From Aquipluma nitroreducens (lineage in GTDB: Bacteria > Bacteroidota > Bacteroidia > Bacteroidales > Prolixibacteraceae): a stretch of 64,000 nt of DNA. Below, piece by piece: positions 1-7,988 of this stretch. The translations under genes were made by a program, and so were the position numbers. Every line of letters starts with the position of its first letter. Position 1 is the stretch's first letter. The notes beneath the pieces were generated by a model, which saw nothing but the letters and a program-made list of their open reading frames with translations, did no database searches and was not told the origin of the DNA. The DNA lies in the NCBI RefSeq assembly GCF_009689585.1, contig NZ_AP018694.1, positions 4,331,501-4,395,500 on the forward strand, read 5' to 3'.

Positions 1-35
1 GAAAGAAATAATAAACTAATCATAAACGATATCTC

Positions 36-1661
36 ATGAAGAAGTATTTCACATTTCTGTTTGTTTCAATTTTTATTATTGTAGTTGCATCATGCTCCAA
101 TCAAAAATCTGCTGATACGCGAACAATTTCTACTGAAACACTGAAAGATAAAATTGCTGGTGGCTGGGCCGGGAAGATGATAGGTGTAACTTATGGCGCT
201 CCAACTGAATTTAAAGCTCAGGGAAAAACTTTTGACGATTCGATCAAATGGAAACCTTCGGATGTGAAGGGTTCTATCTGGCAAGACGATATTTACGTGC
301 AGCTTACTTTTTTTATGACAATGGATCAATATGGCATTGACGCTCCGGCGAAAAAGTTTCAGGAGTTATTTGCGAAAGCAGGATACCAACTATGGCATGC
401 CAATGTTCAGGCCCGAAAGAATTACTACGACAGTATTTTCCCTCCGCAGTCGGGGCATCCCGATTATAACCTTCATGCCGATGATATTGATTTCCAGATT
501 GAAGCCGACTACATTGGTTTTATGTGTCCAGGCATGCCTGCAACTGCCAATCAGATTGCGGATAAAATTGGCCATATCATGAATTACGGCGATGGTGTTT
601 ATGGAGGCGTTTTCGTTGCTGCTCTTTATTCTGAAGCTTATTTCGATAACGATATCAGCAAAATCATCGATAAAGCATTGCTCTCGATTCCGGCAGAAAG
701 TGATTATGCCAGGATTGTAAACGATGTTATTCTTTTGCATCAACACTATCCAGCTGACTGGCGCGCAGCCTGGGCTGAACTGGAAGCCAAATGGGGAAAA
801 GTTCAGATTTGTGGCGCCGGAACTTCATTTAATATCGATGCCAAGCTGAATGGAGCCTTTATTGTTATGGGATTGCTTTATGGCGATGGCGATCCGGCAA
901 AAACCATGGAAATCTCAACCCGTTGCGGACAAGATTCGGATTGCAACCCATCTAACGCTATGGCAGTTTTAGGTGTAATCAAGGGTTTGAGCGGATTACC
1001 TGTTGAGTATCAGAATGCGGTGAAGGCAATTGGCGATTCAACATTTATTAATACCAGTTATTCTTTCAACAAGGCTGTGGATAAAACTTTGGACTATGCA
1101 CAAAAACTGGCAGTTCAAAATGGCGGAGAATCGGCATCCGGAGAATTAAAGATTAAAGTTCAACAACCACAGGCATTTGCACTGGAAGTGGCTTTTCCAA
1201 AACTTGTGTTTGATCGGAAAATAAGCGCATTTGCCACTGAAGGAGTTCAAATTAAAGGACATTGGAGCAATGTTGGTCCTAAAGATCCGACTAAGCTTGA
1301 AGCAAGATCTCAGGCCACATTCAGCGGAAATGCCGGCGATGAGATTAGTTTTACGCTTGAAGGAACCGGTGTTTCGATTTCAGGAAACTGGTTTAAAGAT
1401 GGTGGAAAAGCTGATGTTTTTGTGGATGGTCAGTTTAAACGCAGCATCGACTGCTATTTTAATTATTCGAATCAACAACACGAGAATATGGATCTGTATC
1501 ATATAACCAATCTGGCGCAGGGAAAACATACGATTAAAGTTGTTGTAAAAGGCGAGAAACGACCTGAATCAGCCGGCACAAATGTTTACATTACTGAAGC
1601 ATTGGTGTTTAAAACTGCTGACAAAATCAACGAAAATTATAAGTTCTCATTTCAGAAGTAA
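36..1661 (+). CDS. ADP-ribosylglycohydrolase-family lipoprotein
   Basis: Probable exported hydrolase of the DraG/ARH ADP-ribosylglycohydrolase fold, which cleaves ADP-ribosyl or related N/O-ribosyl bonds. Seen: a lipoprotein signal with lipobox VASC (Cys20), then an all-helical core (about residues 33-360) with acidic metal-site candidates QDD (83-85), ADD (148-150) and the late motif CGQDSDCNPSNA (297-308), which matches the family GxDxD...N element. Residues 370-541 form a separate beta-rich module (GDEISFTLEGTGVSISG, then DGGKADVFVDG), probably a ligand-binding sandwich. At 541 aa it is longer than single-domain ARH proteins because of this tail. It is followed 30 bp later by a nucleoside hydrolase and then a sugar permease, which suggests a shared ribosyl-salvage job. 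The true substrate is unknown. The ATG start is supported by the lipoprotein signal directly behind it. Confidence 0.8.
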   Translation: MKKYFTFLFVSIFIIVVASCSNQKSADTRTISTETLKDKIAGGWAGKMIGVTYGAPTEFKAQGKTFDDSIKWKPSDVKGSIWQDDIYVQLTFFMTMDQYGIDAPAKKFQELFAKAGYQLWHANVQARKNYYDSIFPPQSGHPDYNLHADDIDFQIEADYIGFMCPGMPATANQIADKIGHIMNYGDGVYGGVFVAALYSEAYFDNDISKIIDKALLSIPAESDYARIVNDVILLHQHYPADWRAAWAELEAKWGKVQICGAGTSFNIDAKLNGAFIVMGLLYGDGDPAKTMEISTRCGQDSDCNPSNAMAVLGVIKGLSGLPVEYQNAVKAIGDSTFINTSYSFNKAVDKTLDYAQKLAVQNGGESASGELKIKVQQPQAFALEVAFPKLVFDRKISAFATEGVQIKGHWSNVGPKDPTKLEARSQATFSGNAGDEISFTLEGTGVSISGNWFKDGGKADVFVDGQFKRSIDCYFNYSNQQHENMDLYHITNLAQGKHTIKVVVKGEKRPESAGTNVYITEALVFKTADKINENYKFSFQK

Positions 1662-1691
1662 ATCATAAATAAACCTAAGCCAACTCAACTG

Positions 1692-2681
1692 ATGAAACAA
1701 TTAACCCGATTCGCTTTTGTTTTTGCATTCCTGATGTTTTTTTCTGGCATTATTGGATCCGCACAGCCAGTCAAGATTATTTTCGATTCGGATATGGGAC
1801 CCGATTTTGACGATATTGGTGCCATTACTATTCTTCATGCTTTGGCCGCCAAAGGCGAATGCGAGATTTTGGCAACGATGGCCAGTGACGGATATTCATA
1901 TATTGCGCCAACACTCGAAGTTTTTAACCGCTATTTTCAGAAGCCCGAAATCCCAATTGGCGTTCCCGGGTCGGATGCACCAAACTTTTCATGTCCCAAT
2001 CATTGGAACGATTCTTTGGTTGTGAACTATTTGCCGAAGATGAAAACCAACAAGGATTACCCTACTGCAACTGAAGTCTACCGAAAAGTATTGTCAGCAC
2101 AACCCGATGGAAGTGTGGTCATTGTAACGGTTGGATTTTTATCCAATCTTGAAGCCTTGTTGAAATCAGTTCCCGATAAGAATAGTTCGCTTTCAGGGAA
2201 AGAACTGGTGGCTAAAAAGGTGAAAAAATGGGTGGCGATGGCCGGTACATTTCCGGAAGGAAGTGAATTTAATGTGAACCGGCATGCCACGGCTTCTGAA
2301 TATGTGATTAGTAACTGGCCAACTCCGGTTCTTTTCAGCGGATTCGAAATTGGGGTGAAAATTATGACAGGAGGCAAAGTGGCAACGCTGGGCTCTAAAG
2401 GAAGTCCGGTTCAGTGGGCTTACAACTATTGTTTATCGAATTACGAAGACCGGAAATCGGAGAACCGCAATTCGTGGGATCATACTGCTGTTTTGTGCGC
2501 TGTACGTAATCCGGAAAACTATTTTTATGTGGTTGGAAACGGAACTTTTGTGTGCAATCCCGACGGATCAAACTCATGGAATGCGGATAAAAATTCGAAT
2601 CATTCCTTCCTTGTTCACAAATATCCGTATCAAAAGATCGCAGATATTCTGGACGATTTAATGCTTTACGAACCTCAATAA
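1692..2681 (+). CDS. Exported nucleoside hydrolase-like protein
   Basis: Member of the inosine/uridine-preferring nucleoside hydrolase fold, whose enzymes split the N-glycosidic bond of ribonucleosides using a Ca2+-binding Asp cluster. Seen: a cleavable signal peptide ending near SAQ (about residue 25) and then DSDMGPDFDDIGA (about residues 32-44), which corresponds to the family DTDxGxDDxxA calcium loop with two extra residues. A late WDHTAVL segment sits where the family has its active-site His/Asp. Length 329 aa is normal for the family. Export to the periplasm is unusual for a housekeeping salvage enzyme and fits its exported ARH-like neighbour 30 bp upstream and the permease 26 bp downstream. 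Natural substrate not determinable; a related glycosidic substrate is possible. Confidence 0.78.
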   Translation: MKQLTRFAFVFAFLMFFSGIIGSAQPVKIIFDSDMGPDFDDIGAITILHALAAKGECEILATMASDGYSYIAPTLEVFNRYFQKPEIPIGVPGSDAPNFSCPNHWNDSLVVNYLPKMKTNKDYPTATEVYRKVLSAQPDGSVVIVTVGFLSNLEALLKSVPDKNSSLSGKELVAKKVKKWVAMAGTFPEGSEFNVNRHATASEYVISNWPTPVLFSGFEIGVKIMTGGKVATLGSKGSPVQWAYNYCLSNYEDRKSENRNSWDHTAVLCAVRNPENYFYVVGNGTFVCNPDGSNSWNADKNSNHSFLVHKYPYQKIADILDDLMLYEPQ

Positions 2682-2707
2682 TTTATAACTTATAATTCAT
2701 AACCCTC

Positions 2708-3703
2708 ATGTATATAGTCAGTTCATATTCACTAGCAGTTATCCTTTGTGTGATTACCATGTTGTGTTGGGGATCGTGGGCAAATACCCAGAAGTTGGCG
2801 CAAAAGTCATGGCGTTTCGAGTTGTTCTATTGGGATTATGTCATTGGGATACTCTTGATGTCGCTAATTTTCTCATTTACGATGGGAAGTTCCGGCGAAT
2901 TGGGCAGAGGTTTCCTCGATGATATCCGACAGGCAGAAATGAGTAATGTTGGAAATGCTCTTCTGGGAGGGATTATTTTTAATGCAGCCAATATTCTGGT
3001 TGCGGCAGCTATTTCTATCGCAGGGATGTCGGTCGCTTTTCCGGTTGGCATTGGCATTGCGCTGGTACTGGGAGTTATAGTTAATTACATGGCCAGTCCG
3101 CAGGGAAATGCCATGTGGCTGTTCACCGGTGTTGCATTGATTACAATTGCTATTGTGATTGATGCCGTGGCTTATCGCAAAAAAGCTTCACAATCGCATA
3201 AAATTCCGACAAAAGGAATTGTTTTATCGGTAATTGGCGGCGTTCTGATGGCTCTGTTTTACCGCTTTGTCGCAAGCTCAATGGTCACCAATCAGGAACA
3301 GCCTGAAGCTGGTTTCTTAACACCCTATACCGCAGTATTTGTGTTTTCAGTAGGAATATTAATCAGTAACTTCGTTTTCAATACGATTCTGATGAAACGA
3401 CCTTTTGAAGGACAATCTGTTACCTATTCCCAATATTTTGGCGGAAGTGGCAAAGAGCATTTTACCGGTATTTTGGGTGGAATGATTTGGAGTATAGGAA
3501 TGACTTTCAGTATTATTGCCGCCGGGAAAGCGGGATTTGCAATTTCATATGGATTGGGTCAGGGTGCTACACTGGTAGCTGCCTTATGGGGAGTGTTTAT
3601 CTGGAAAGAGTTTCATGGAGTAAAAGGCACGACTTGTCTTCTGGTAACCATGTTTTCAATGTTTTTAATTGGTATAGGCATGATTATTTATGCTGGAATT
3701 TGA
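2708..3703 (+). CDS. GRP/RhaT-like sugar permease (DMT superfamily)
   Basis: Integral membrane transporter resembling the glucose/ribose porter (GRP) and RhaT branch of the drug/metabolite superfamily, probably a proton-linked sugar importer. Seen: about ten hydrophobic helices over 331 aa, an N-terminal LCWGSWAN segment typical of the GRP family, paired half-repeats, and a Gly-rich AISYGLGQGATLVAALWGVFIWKEF stretch (split here only for length) near the C-terminus that matches the family end repeat. Position directly after a glycohydrolase and a nucleosidase suggests that it takes up the released ribose or another free sugar, but substrate assignment is inference. No terminator is evident immediately after it; the next 174 bp contain only a possible promoter for the next gene. 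Confidence 0.78.
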   Translation: MYIVSSYSLAVILCVITMLCWGSWANTQKLAQKSWRFELFYWDYVIGILLMSLIFSFTMGSSGELGRGFLDDIRQAEMSNVGNALLGGIIFNAANILVAAAISIAGMSVAFPVGIGIALVLGVIVNYMASPQGNAMWLFTGVALITIAIVIDAVAYRKKASQSHKIPTKGIVLSVIGGVLMALFYRFVASSMVTNQEQPEAGFLTPYTAVFVFSVGILISNFVFNTILMKRPFEGQSVTYSQYFGGSGKEHFTGILGGMIWSIGMTFSIIAAGKAGFAISYGLGQGATLVAALWGVFIWKEFHGVKGTTCLLVTMFSMFLIGIGMIIYAGI

Positions 3704-3852
3704 AAATAATCACAATCCGGAATTCCGTTTATTTTATGATGCGATGATTTTGTTTAGTAGGTTTTGATCAGCCAAAACAATTGAATGATCGTTCATTCCG
3801 ATGGTTTAGTAAGTGGCTGATTTAATGACTAGGTTTTTACTTTCAAATGGTT

Positions 3853-3860
3853 TAGCTTTG
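3853..3860 (+). promoter_or_regulatory. Possible -7 promoter box (TAgcTTTG)
   Basis: TAGCTTTG matches the Bacteroidota sigma-ABfr -7 consensus TAnnTTTG and lies 17 bp before the ATG at 3878. No clear TTG-type -33 box occurs at the expected 19-21 bp spacing, so the call rests on one box only. Confidence 0.35.
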
Positions 3861-3877
3861 AAATAGGAATTGCAAAA

Positions 3878-4447
3878 ATGAAGAAAGTAACCTTGTCGTT
3901 TAAGAATTATTTTGAAGAATCTTTTAGTAAAAAAGATCAATCGGTGTCTGAAAAGCTCGCCAAAGAGTTTTTTGCAGACGTCATTTATCATACTCCAATT
4001 AAACTTGAATTGCTTGATTCGCATTTGAAAGCTGGTCGCATTGATTATTTCTACCAATTATTATCTGACTTTAAATACCTTGTTGAGTTTTCCGATAGTT
4101 TAAATCGTTATTGGTATTTGTTGAGGGCTTATTCAACTGCACTTTCAAAATTGATAGCGGATCATTCAGTCAAAGATGCGAAAAAGCTATACAGCCATTA
4201 TTTCGAAATTTATGGTGACAGGCGAATGCTTCGGAAAGAACATTGGTTCGAGAAAAAGCGGTGGGAGTTTTTAGATGAACTACAACTCATAAATAGAGAG
4301 GATGAGCTTGAAGGTTTTATCAGCAAATACCTACAGGTTTTATCTGAGAATCTGAAAATTTATGTCTCTTTCATAATGGACTTTATTAATGATTTAGAAA
4401 AACTTCAGGCTTTGCAAAAACCAGTTAAACAATTAAAATCCGCTTAA
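3878..4447 (+). CDS. Hypothetical protein
   Basis: Not recognised. A 189-aa, Lys/Leu-rich, probably cytoplasmic and largely alpha-helical protein with no signal peptide or membrane segment. It starts MKKVTLSFKNYF, has several aromatic-rich helices (for example YWYLLRAYS and HWFEKKRWEF) and ends in a basic tail (KPVKQLKSA). No catalytic or metal-binding motif is visible. It is monocistronic in appearance: a possible TAgcTTTG promoter box lies 17 bp upstream and the next gene has its own candidate box. Its neighbour is a single-domain receiver protein on the same strand, so a role in signalling is conceivable but unsupported. The open frame and Bacteroidota-like composition make it likely to be real. 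Confidence 0.6.
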   Translation: MKKVTLSFKNYFEESFSKKDQSVSEKLAKEFFADVIYHTPIKLELLDSHLKAGRIDYFYQLLSDFKYLVEFSDSLNRYWYLLRAYSTALSKLIADHSVKDAKKLYSHYFEIYGDRRMLRKEHWFEKKRWEFLDELQLINREDELEGFISKYLQVLSENLKIYVSFIMDFINDLEKLQALQKPVKQLKSA

Positions 4448-4542
4448 TTTTGTTTTGCAGCCAGGTGTTTTTTGAGGTTGTTTTAGTTTAAACTTTAATT
4501 TAATCCTGAGTACACAGAATATCGTAATTGATTAAAGTTCTT

Positions 4543-4550
4543 TATCTTTG
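4543..4550 (+). promoter_or_regulatory. Probable -7 promoter box (TAtcTTTG)
   Basis: TATCTTTG is an exact match to the Bacteroidota TAnnTTTG -7 consensus, about 57 bp before the chosen ATG (4607) of the receiver gene. The -33 region is not convincing. The position also argues against the upstream TTG start at 4562, which would sit almost on the transcription start. Confidence 0.45.
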
Positions 4551-4606
4551 CCTAACTATATTTGATCATAGAACTTTTTAACGTTTCTCGATCAACAAAG
4601 GTAGAT

Positions 4607-4996
4607 ATGGAAATTTTGAAAGATTTGAAAATTTTGGTTGTTGATGATAATGAGGTTAATCAACGATTAGCAATATTAATTTTCCGCAAAATGGGATTTA
4701 AATGCGATGTTTCTTCTGACGGAAAGGAAGCATTTGAAATGTACCAGAAAAAAGCATACGATCTGATTTTTATGGATTTGCAAATGCCGGTTATGGGTGG
4801 TTTGGAATCAACTAAACTGATTCGTGCATTTGAAACTGATTCGGAAACCTTAAAACGGGCAACAATTATAGCTCTTACCGGAAGTGAACTTCAGGAAAAT
4901 AGAGAATCATGTATAGAGGTTGGAATGGATGATTTCATTGAAAAACCAATGCGTGTCGAAACGTTGAATAAATTTATTCATCCGTTAGTCAAATAA
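4607..4996 (+). CDS. Single-domain response regulator (receiver)
   Basis: CheY-like receiver domain without an output domain, about 129 aa from the chosen ATG. Seen: ILVVDDNEVNQR (acidic pocket DD), the phosphorylation site in DLIFMDLQMPVMGG, a Thr in IIALTGS and the conserved Lys in IEKPM. These are all the residues needed for phosphotransfer. The frame is open from a TTG at 4562, but the ATG at 4607 begins a normal receiver N-terminus (MEILKDLKILVVDD) and sits downstream of a good -7 box, so it is preferred. It has no adjacent kinase, so it is an orphan. Sequence style (receivers of hybrid kinases, with NEVNQ) suggests that it receives phosphate from a hybrid kinase elsewhere, perhaps one of those at 50898-55458. 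This partner is inference. Confidence 0.88.
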   Translation: MEILKDLKILVVDDNEVNQRLAILIFRKMGFKCDVSSDGKEAFEMYQKKAYDLIFMDLQMPVMGGLESTKLIRAFETDSETLKRATIIALTGSELQENRESCIEVGMDDFIEKPMRVETLNKFIHPLVK

Positions 4997-5149
4997 TTCC
5001 CACAAATACTATCGTTTCTCAACTCTTCTTATACCTTTTTCGCTCTGAAAAAAGGTTCAGCAAGGCTATATGAACAGTCCATTCGATTATTTCTCCTGAA
5101 TTTTATTTTGTCGTTTGGCTATGAATATTTATCTGATTTGAAATAGCCT

Positions 5150-5296
5150 AATTCTACTTTAATATATTCGAAAAATCTGTCTGTTTTTACCCTGAACCCT
5201 GAAGGGAACAGCCAGATTTTTCTCCTAACTCCCTTTAGTGTTGGGGTAAAACAGGAGAAAAATCAAACACCAATGTTAATCTGTTAAAGTAGAACT
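5150..5296 (+). repeat. 147-bp MITE-like element, copy 1
   Basis: Bounded by inverted ends AATTCTACTTTAA and TTAAAGTAGAACT. Inside are further inverted segments (AAAAATCTGTCTGTTTT... against ...AAAACAGGAGAAAAAT) and a small CCCTGAACCCTGAAGGG hairpin, so the whole unit can fold as a long stem. A second copy of the same length and about 95% identity by eye lies at 38631-38777 in the opposite orientation. No coding frame. Looks like a small non-autonomous mobile repeat; no transposase for it is in the window. Confidence 0.75.
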
Positions 5297-5409
5297 AAAA
5301 AAAACTTCTCAATTAACTGTTTGCTTTACAGTTCGATATGGTGTGCCTAAGCGTTGCTGATTTGTTAATAAATCTTATTATTTAGAACCTTGTTAAATTC
5401 CGTATCTAG

Positions 5410-5440
5410 TTGTTTTACTGACCGATCCTTAATACTTTTA
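5410..5440 (+). promoter_or_regulatory. Candidate promoter for the propeller/redox operon
   Basis: TTG at 5410-5412, a 20-bp spacer, then TACTTTTA at 5433-5440, one mismatch from the Bacteroidota TTG-N19-21-TAnnTTTG promoter. The ATG of the first propeller gene follows 25 bp after the -7 box. It is the best promoter candidate in the 5-22 kb region, consistent with it serving the long one-direction gene series. Confidence 0.5.
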
Positions 5441-5464
5441 CAAAAAACAATTTAAGCTGACCCA

Positions 5465-6679
5465 ATGCGACCATTATTTGTCTTTCTGATTTTATTCATT
5501 TCCCTGTCAATTCATGCAAATTCGCAGGATGCCACCCAATGGCGTGGAACTAATTCTTCAGGTATTTACACCGTTGAAAAACTTTTGCCACAATGGACTG
5601 TGGAAGGACCCCATATCCTCTGGTCGTACGCCAGTCTGGGGCAGGGATATTCTTCACCTGCTTTTGCCTACAATAAAATATACATAAATGGAATGGTAGA
5701 TGGGCAGGCAGTGTTGTTTGTGCTTGATCAAAATGGAAAAGAACTTCAGCAATTTAAATACGGGAAAGAGTTTGACGAAAGCTATTCAGGAGTTCGTTCA
5801 ACTCCCACAATTGTTGGCAATCTAGCCTATTTGCTCACAGGTCATGGAAAACTAACCTGCCTCGATCTGAAAACTGGAAAGCCTGTTTGGGTAAAAGATT
5901 TTATTGCTCAATTTGAAGGAGTAAATATTACCTGGGGATACACCGAATCGATATTGGTAGATGGTGATAAACTATATTGTACCCCTGGTGGAAAAAAGAA
6001 CAACGTGATGGCTCTCAATCGCCTGACTGGTGAACCAATCTGGAGCTGTCCCGGGCTAGGCGAATTATCAGCTTATTGCTCACCTTTACTTATTAAATTA
6101 CCCACTCGTCAGTTATTGATTACCCACACAGCTAGCCATGTTTTGGGAATTGATGCCACAACCGGAAAATTACTTTGGAGCTTCGAACATCCCAATCAGT
6201 GGGCCGTTCACCCCAATACTCCGATTTATTCCGATGGTGGATTGTTTGTTTTTAGTGGATATGGACAAGGTGGCGAAAAACTTAAACTGAGCGCCGACGG
6301 AAGTTCAGTCACAAAGGAATGGGAAATTAAGAGTTTTGATAGCCGCATTGGTGGAGCGGTTTTAATTGATGGTTATCTGTATGGATCTGGCGATAAGGAT
6401 CGCAGTTGGCAGTGTATCGATTGGAAAACCGGGGCGCAAAAATATACTTCAACAGAAGTTACCAAAGGTGTTGCCATAGCTGCAAACAAAATGTTGATTG
6501 GTTATTCTGAAAAAGGCGAATTGTTTTTGGCCGATGCCAATCCTTCAGCTTTCAAGGTAATCAGCAAAACAAAAGTGGCGTTGGGAACCGAGCAGCATTG
6601 GGCTCATCCGGTAATTAATAATGGAGTTTTGTACGTGCGTCATGGAAACACACTGATTGCTTATCAGATTTCAGAATAA
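5465..6679 (+). CDS. Exported PQQ-like beta-propeller protein, paralogue 1
   Basis: Secreted beta-propeller of the COG1520 PQQ-like repeat type. Seen: an N-terminal signal peptide (MRPLFVFLILFISLSIHANS, probable cleavage near residue 20), an ATQWRGTNSSG entry motif, then repeated blades ending in Trp-docking motifs (TGKPVW, TGEPIW, TGKLLW), a WGYTES segment and CTPGG. No lipobox. The fold is confident; a PQQ cofactor is not, because the calcium and catalytic Asp/Glu set of true quinoprotein dehydrogenases is not evident and no pqq genes are near. It is the first of three tandem paralogues (with 6730-7968 and 7989-9236) that share WRG and WGxxES motifs. Role in the locus is unknown: a periplasmic scaffold, a sugar-binding protein or an oxidoreductase are possible. 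Confidence 0.82.
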   Translation: MRPLFVFLILFISLSIHANSQDATQWRGTNSSGIYTVEKLLPQWTVEGPHILWSYASLGQGYSSPAFAYNKIYINGMVDGQAVLFVLDQNGKELQQFKYGKEFDESYSGVRSTPTIVGNLAYLLTGHGKLTCLDLKTGKPVWVKDFIAQFEGVNITWGYTESILVDGDKLYCTPGGKKNNVMALNRLTGEPIWSCPGLGELSAYCSPLLIKLPTRQLLITHTASHVLGIDATTGKLLWSFEHPNQWAVHPNTPIYSDGGLFVFSGYGQGGEKLKLSADGSSVTKEWEIKSFDSRIGGAVLIDGYLYGSGDKDRSWQCIDWKTGAQKYTSTEVTKGVAIAANKMLIGYSEKGELFLADANPSAFKVISKTKVALGTEQHWAHPVINNGVLYVRHGNTLIAYQISE

Positions 6680-6729
6680 AGCGATTTTCTAATACTGTCT
6701 TCGATTATCAAATAAACCAACTAAAAAAT

Positions 6730-7968
6730 ATGAAACGAATAAACCTTGCGATTGCATTTCTTTTGTTTGTAGTAATTTCTTTTGCTCAACCAACCCAATG
6801 GCGCGGACCAGAGCGAAGTGGTAAATTTTCGGATACCGGGTTACTGAAAAAATGGCCTGATGCTGGTCCTGAATTAGTACTAAAAGTGGAAGGAATTGGT
6901 AAAGGCTACTCCTCTGTTATTGCTACCGATAAATATATTTTCGCAACCGGAATGATCGATACGCTCGATTATTTATCGTGCATCACTCCTGAAGGCCAAA
7001 TCAAATGGAAAGTGGCTTATGGCCGTTCATGGACCAAATCATTTCCGGAAACTCGCGGATCTGCTACCATTGAAGGCGACCGCGTATATGTGATTAGTGG
7101 AACCGGCCAGTTGGTTTGCCTGAATGTTGAAGATGGGGTCATTCGCTGGAAAGTAAATGTGGACAAGGATTACGAATCAGAATGGCACATTTGGGGCGTT
7201 TCTGAATCACCGCTTATTGTTGATGATAAGGTGATTTGTACGCCCGGCGGAGCAAAAACTTCGGTCGTTGCATTCGATAAAATGACTGGAAAACCTGTAT
7301 GGCAAAGTGCGTCGGTTGGTGGCCCTCGCTGTTATGTGTCGCCAATCATTTATGAATACAAACAATTCCGGTATATTCTGGCTGCTACCGGAACGAATCT
7401 GATCGCGTTAGAACCGGCAACAGGCAAAGTTGTCTGGACTTTCAAATACTGGGATGGCGCCAAATGGGATCAACCTGGTCTGATTTGGGCGAATACTCCG
7501 GTTGTTAAAGGAGCTGATATTTTTCTTTCGATGGGTTACGATTACCGCAATGTAATGTTAACGATGAGTGAAGATGGAAAATCAGTCACCGAAAAATGGA
7601 GCAATTTAGTTCTGGATAATCATCACCACGGCCTCATCGAACTGGATGGATTCATTTATGGTTCGAATTGGGAAAGCAACAGCAAAGGCAAATGGGTTTG
7701 CATGGATTGGAATTCAGGAGCAACAAAATACGAAACAGAATGGTTGACCAAAGGTGAGCTGATTTATGACGATGGTATGTTTTACATTCTGGAAGAAAAA
7801 ACGGGAACCGTTGCTTTGGTGAAACCAAATCCTCAGAGTTTTGAAGTAATCAGTTCATTCAAATTGCAGGGAGGAAACGGTCCTTTCTGGTCGCATCCGT
7901 TCATTGCAAACGGGAAGTTGTATCTGCGGCATGGCGATGTTTTGTTTGTGTATAACATTAAAGCATAA
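6730..7968 (+). CDS. Exported PQQ-like beta-propeller protein, paralogue 2
   Basis: Paralogue of the preceding gene. Seen: signal peptide (MKRINLAIAFLLFVVISFA, cut near residue 19), PTQWRGPERSG, KGYSS, a WGVSES segment followed by CTPGGAKTS, and Trp-docking repeats TGKPVW and TGKVVW. A histidine-rich turn NHHHG near residue 300 is a candidate ligand site that the first paralogue lacks (it has SRIGG), while paralogue 3 has NHIGG, so the loop varies between copies. 412 aa, typical size for a 7- to 8-bladed propeller. Spacing of 50 bp to the upstream gene and 20 bp to the downstream gene supports co-transcription. Enzyme activity is not established by sequence. Confidence 0.82.
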   Translation: MKRINLAIAFLLFVVISFAQPTQWRGPERSGKFSDTGLLKKWPDAGPELVLKVEGIGKGYSSVIATDKYIFATGMIDTLDYLSCITPEGQIKWKVAYGRSWTKSFPETRGSATIEGDRVYVISGTGQLVCLNVEDGVIRWKVNVDKDYESEWHIWGVSESPLIVDDKVICTPGGAKTSVVAFDKMTGKPVWQSASVGGPRCYVSPIIYEYKQFRYILAATGTNLIALEPATGKVVWTFKYWDGAKWDQPGLIWANTPVVKGADIFLSMGYDYRNVMLTMSEDGKSVTEKWSNLVLDNHHHGLIELDGFIYGSNWESNSKGKWVCMDWNSGATKYETEWLTKGELIYDDGMFYILEEKTGTVALVKPNPQSFEVISSFKLQGGNGPFWSHPFIANGKLYLRHGDVLFVYNIKA

Positions 7969-7988
7969 TTTGATATTGGGAGACGATA

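Larger units (their letters stand above)
4997..5464 (+). other. Intergenic region of 468 bp
   Basis: No supported gene. It holds an 8-bp-stem hairpin ACCTTTTT/AAAAAAGGT (5033-5056) behind the receiver gene without a clear T-tract, one copy of the 147-bp inverted-terminus repeat (5150-5296), and a promoter-like pair of boxes (5410-5440) ahead of the propeller genes. The remainder (5297-5409) is AT-rich with nothing recognised. Confidence 0.7.

Noticed and set aside
4562-4606. TTG start for the receiver protein
   Set aside because: Would begin about 12 bp after a consensus -7 box and adds 15 residues not typical of receivers.
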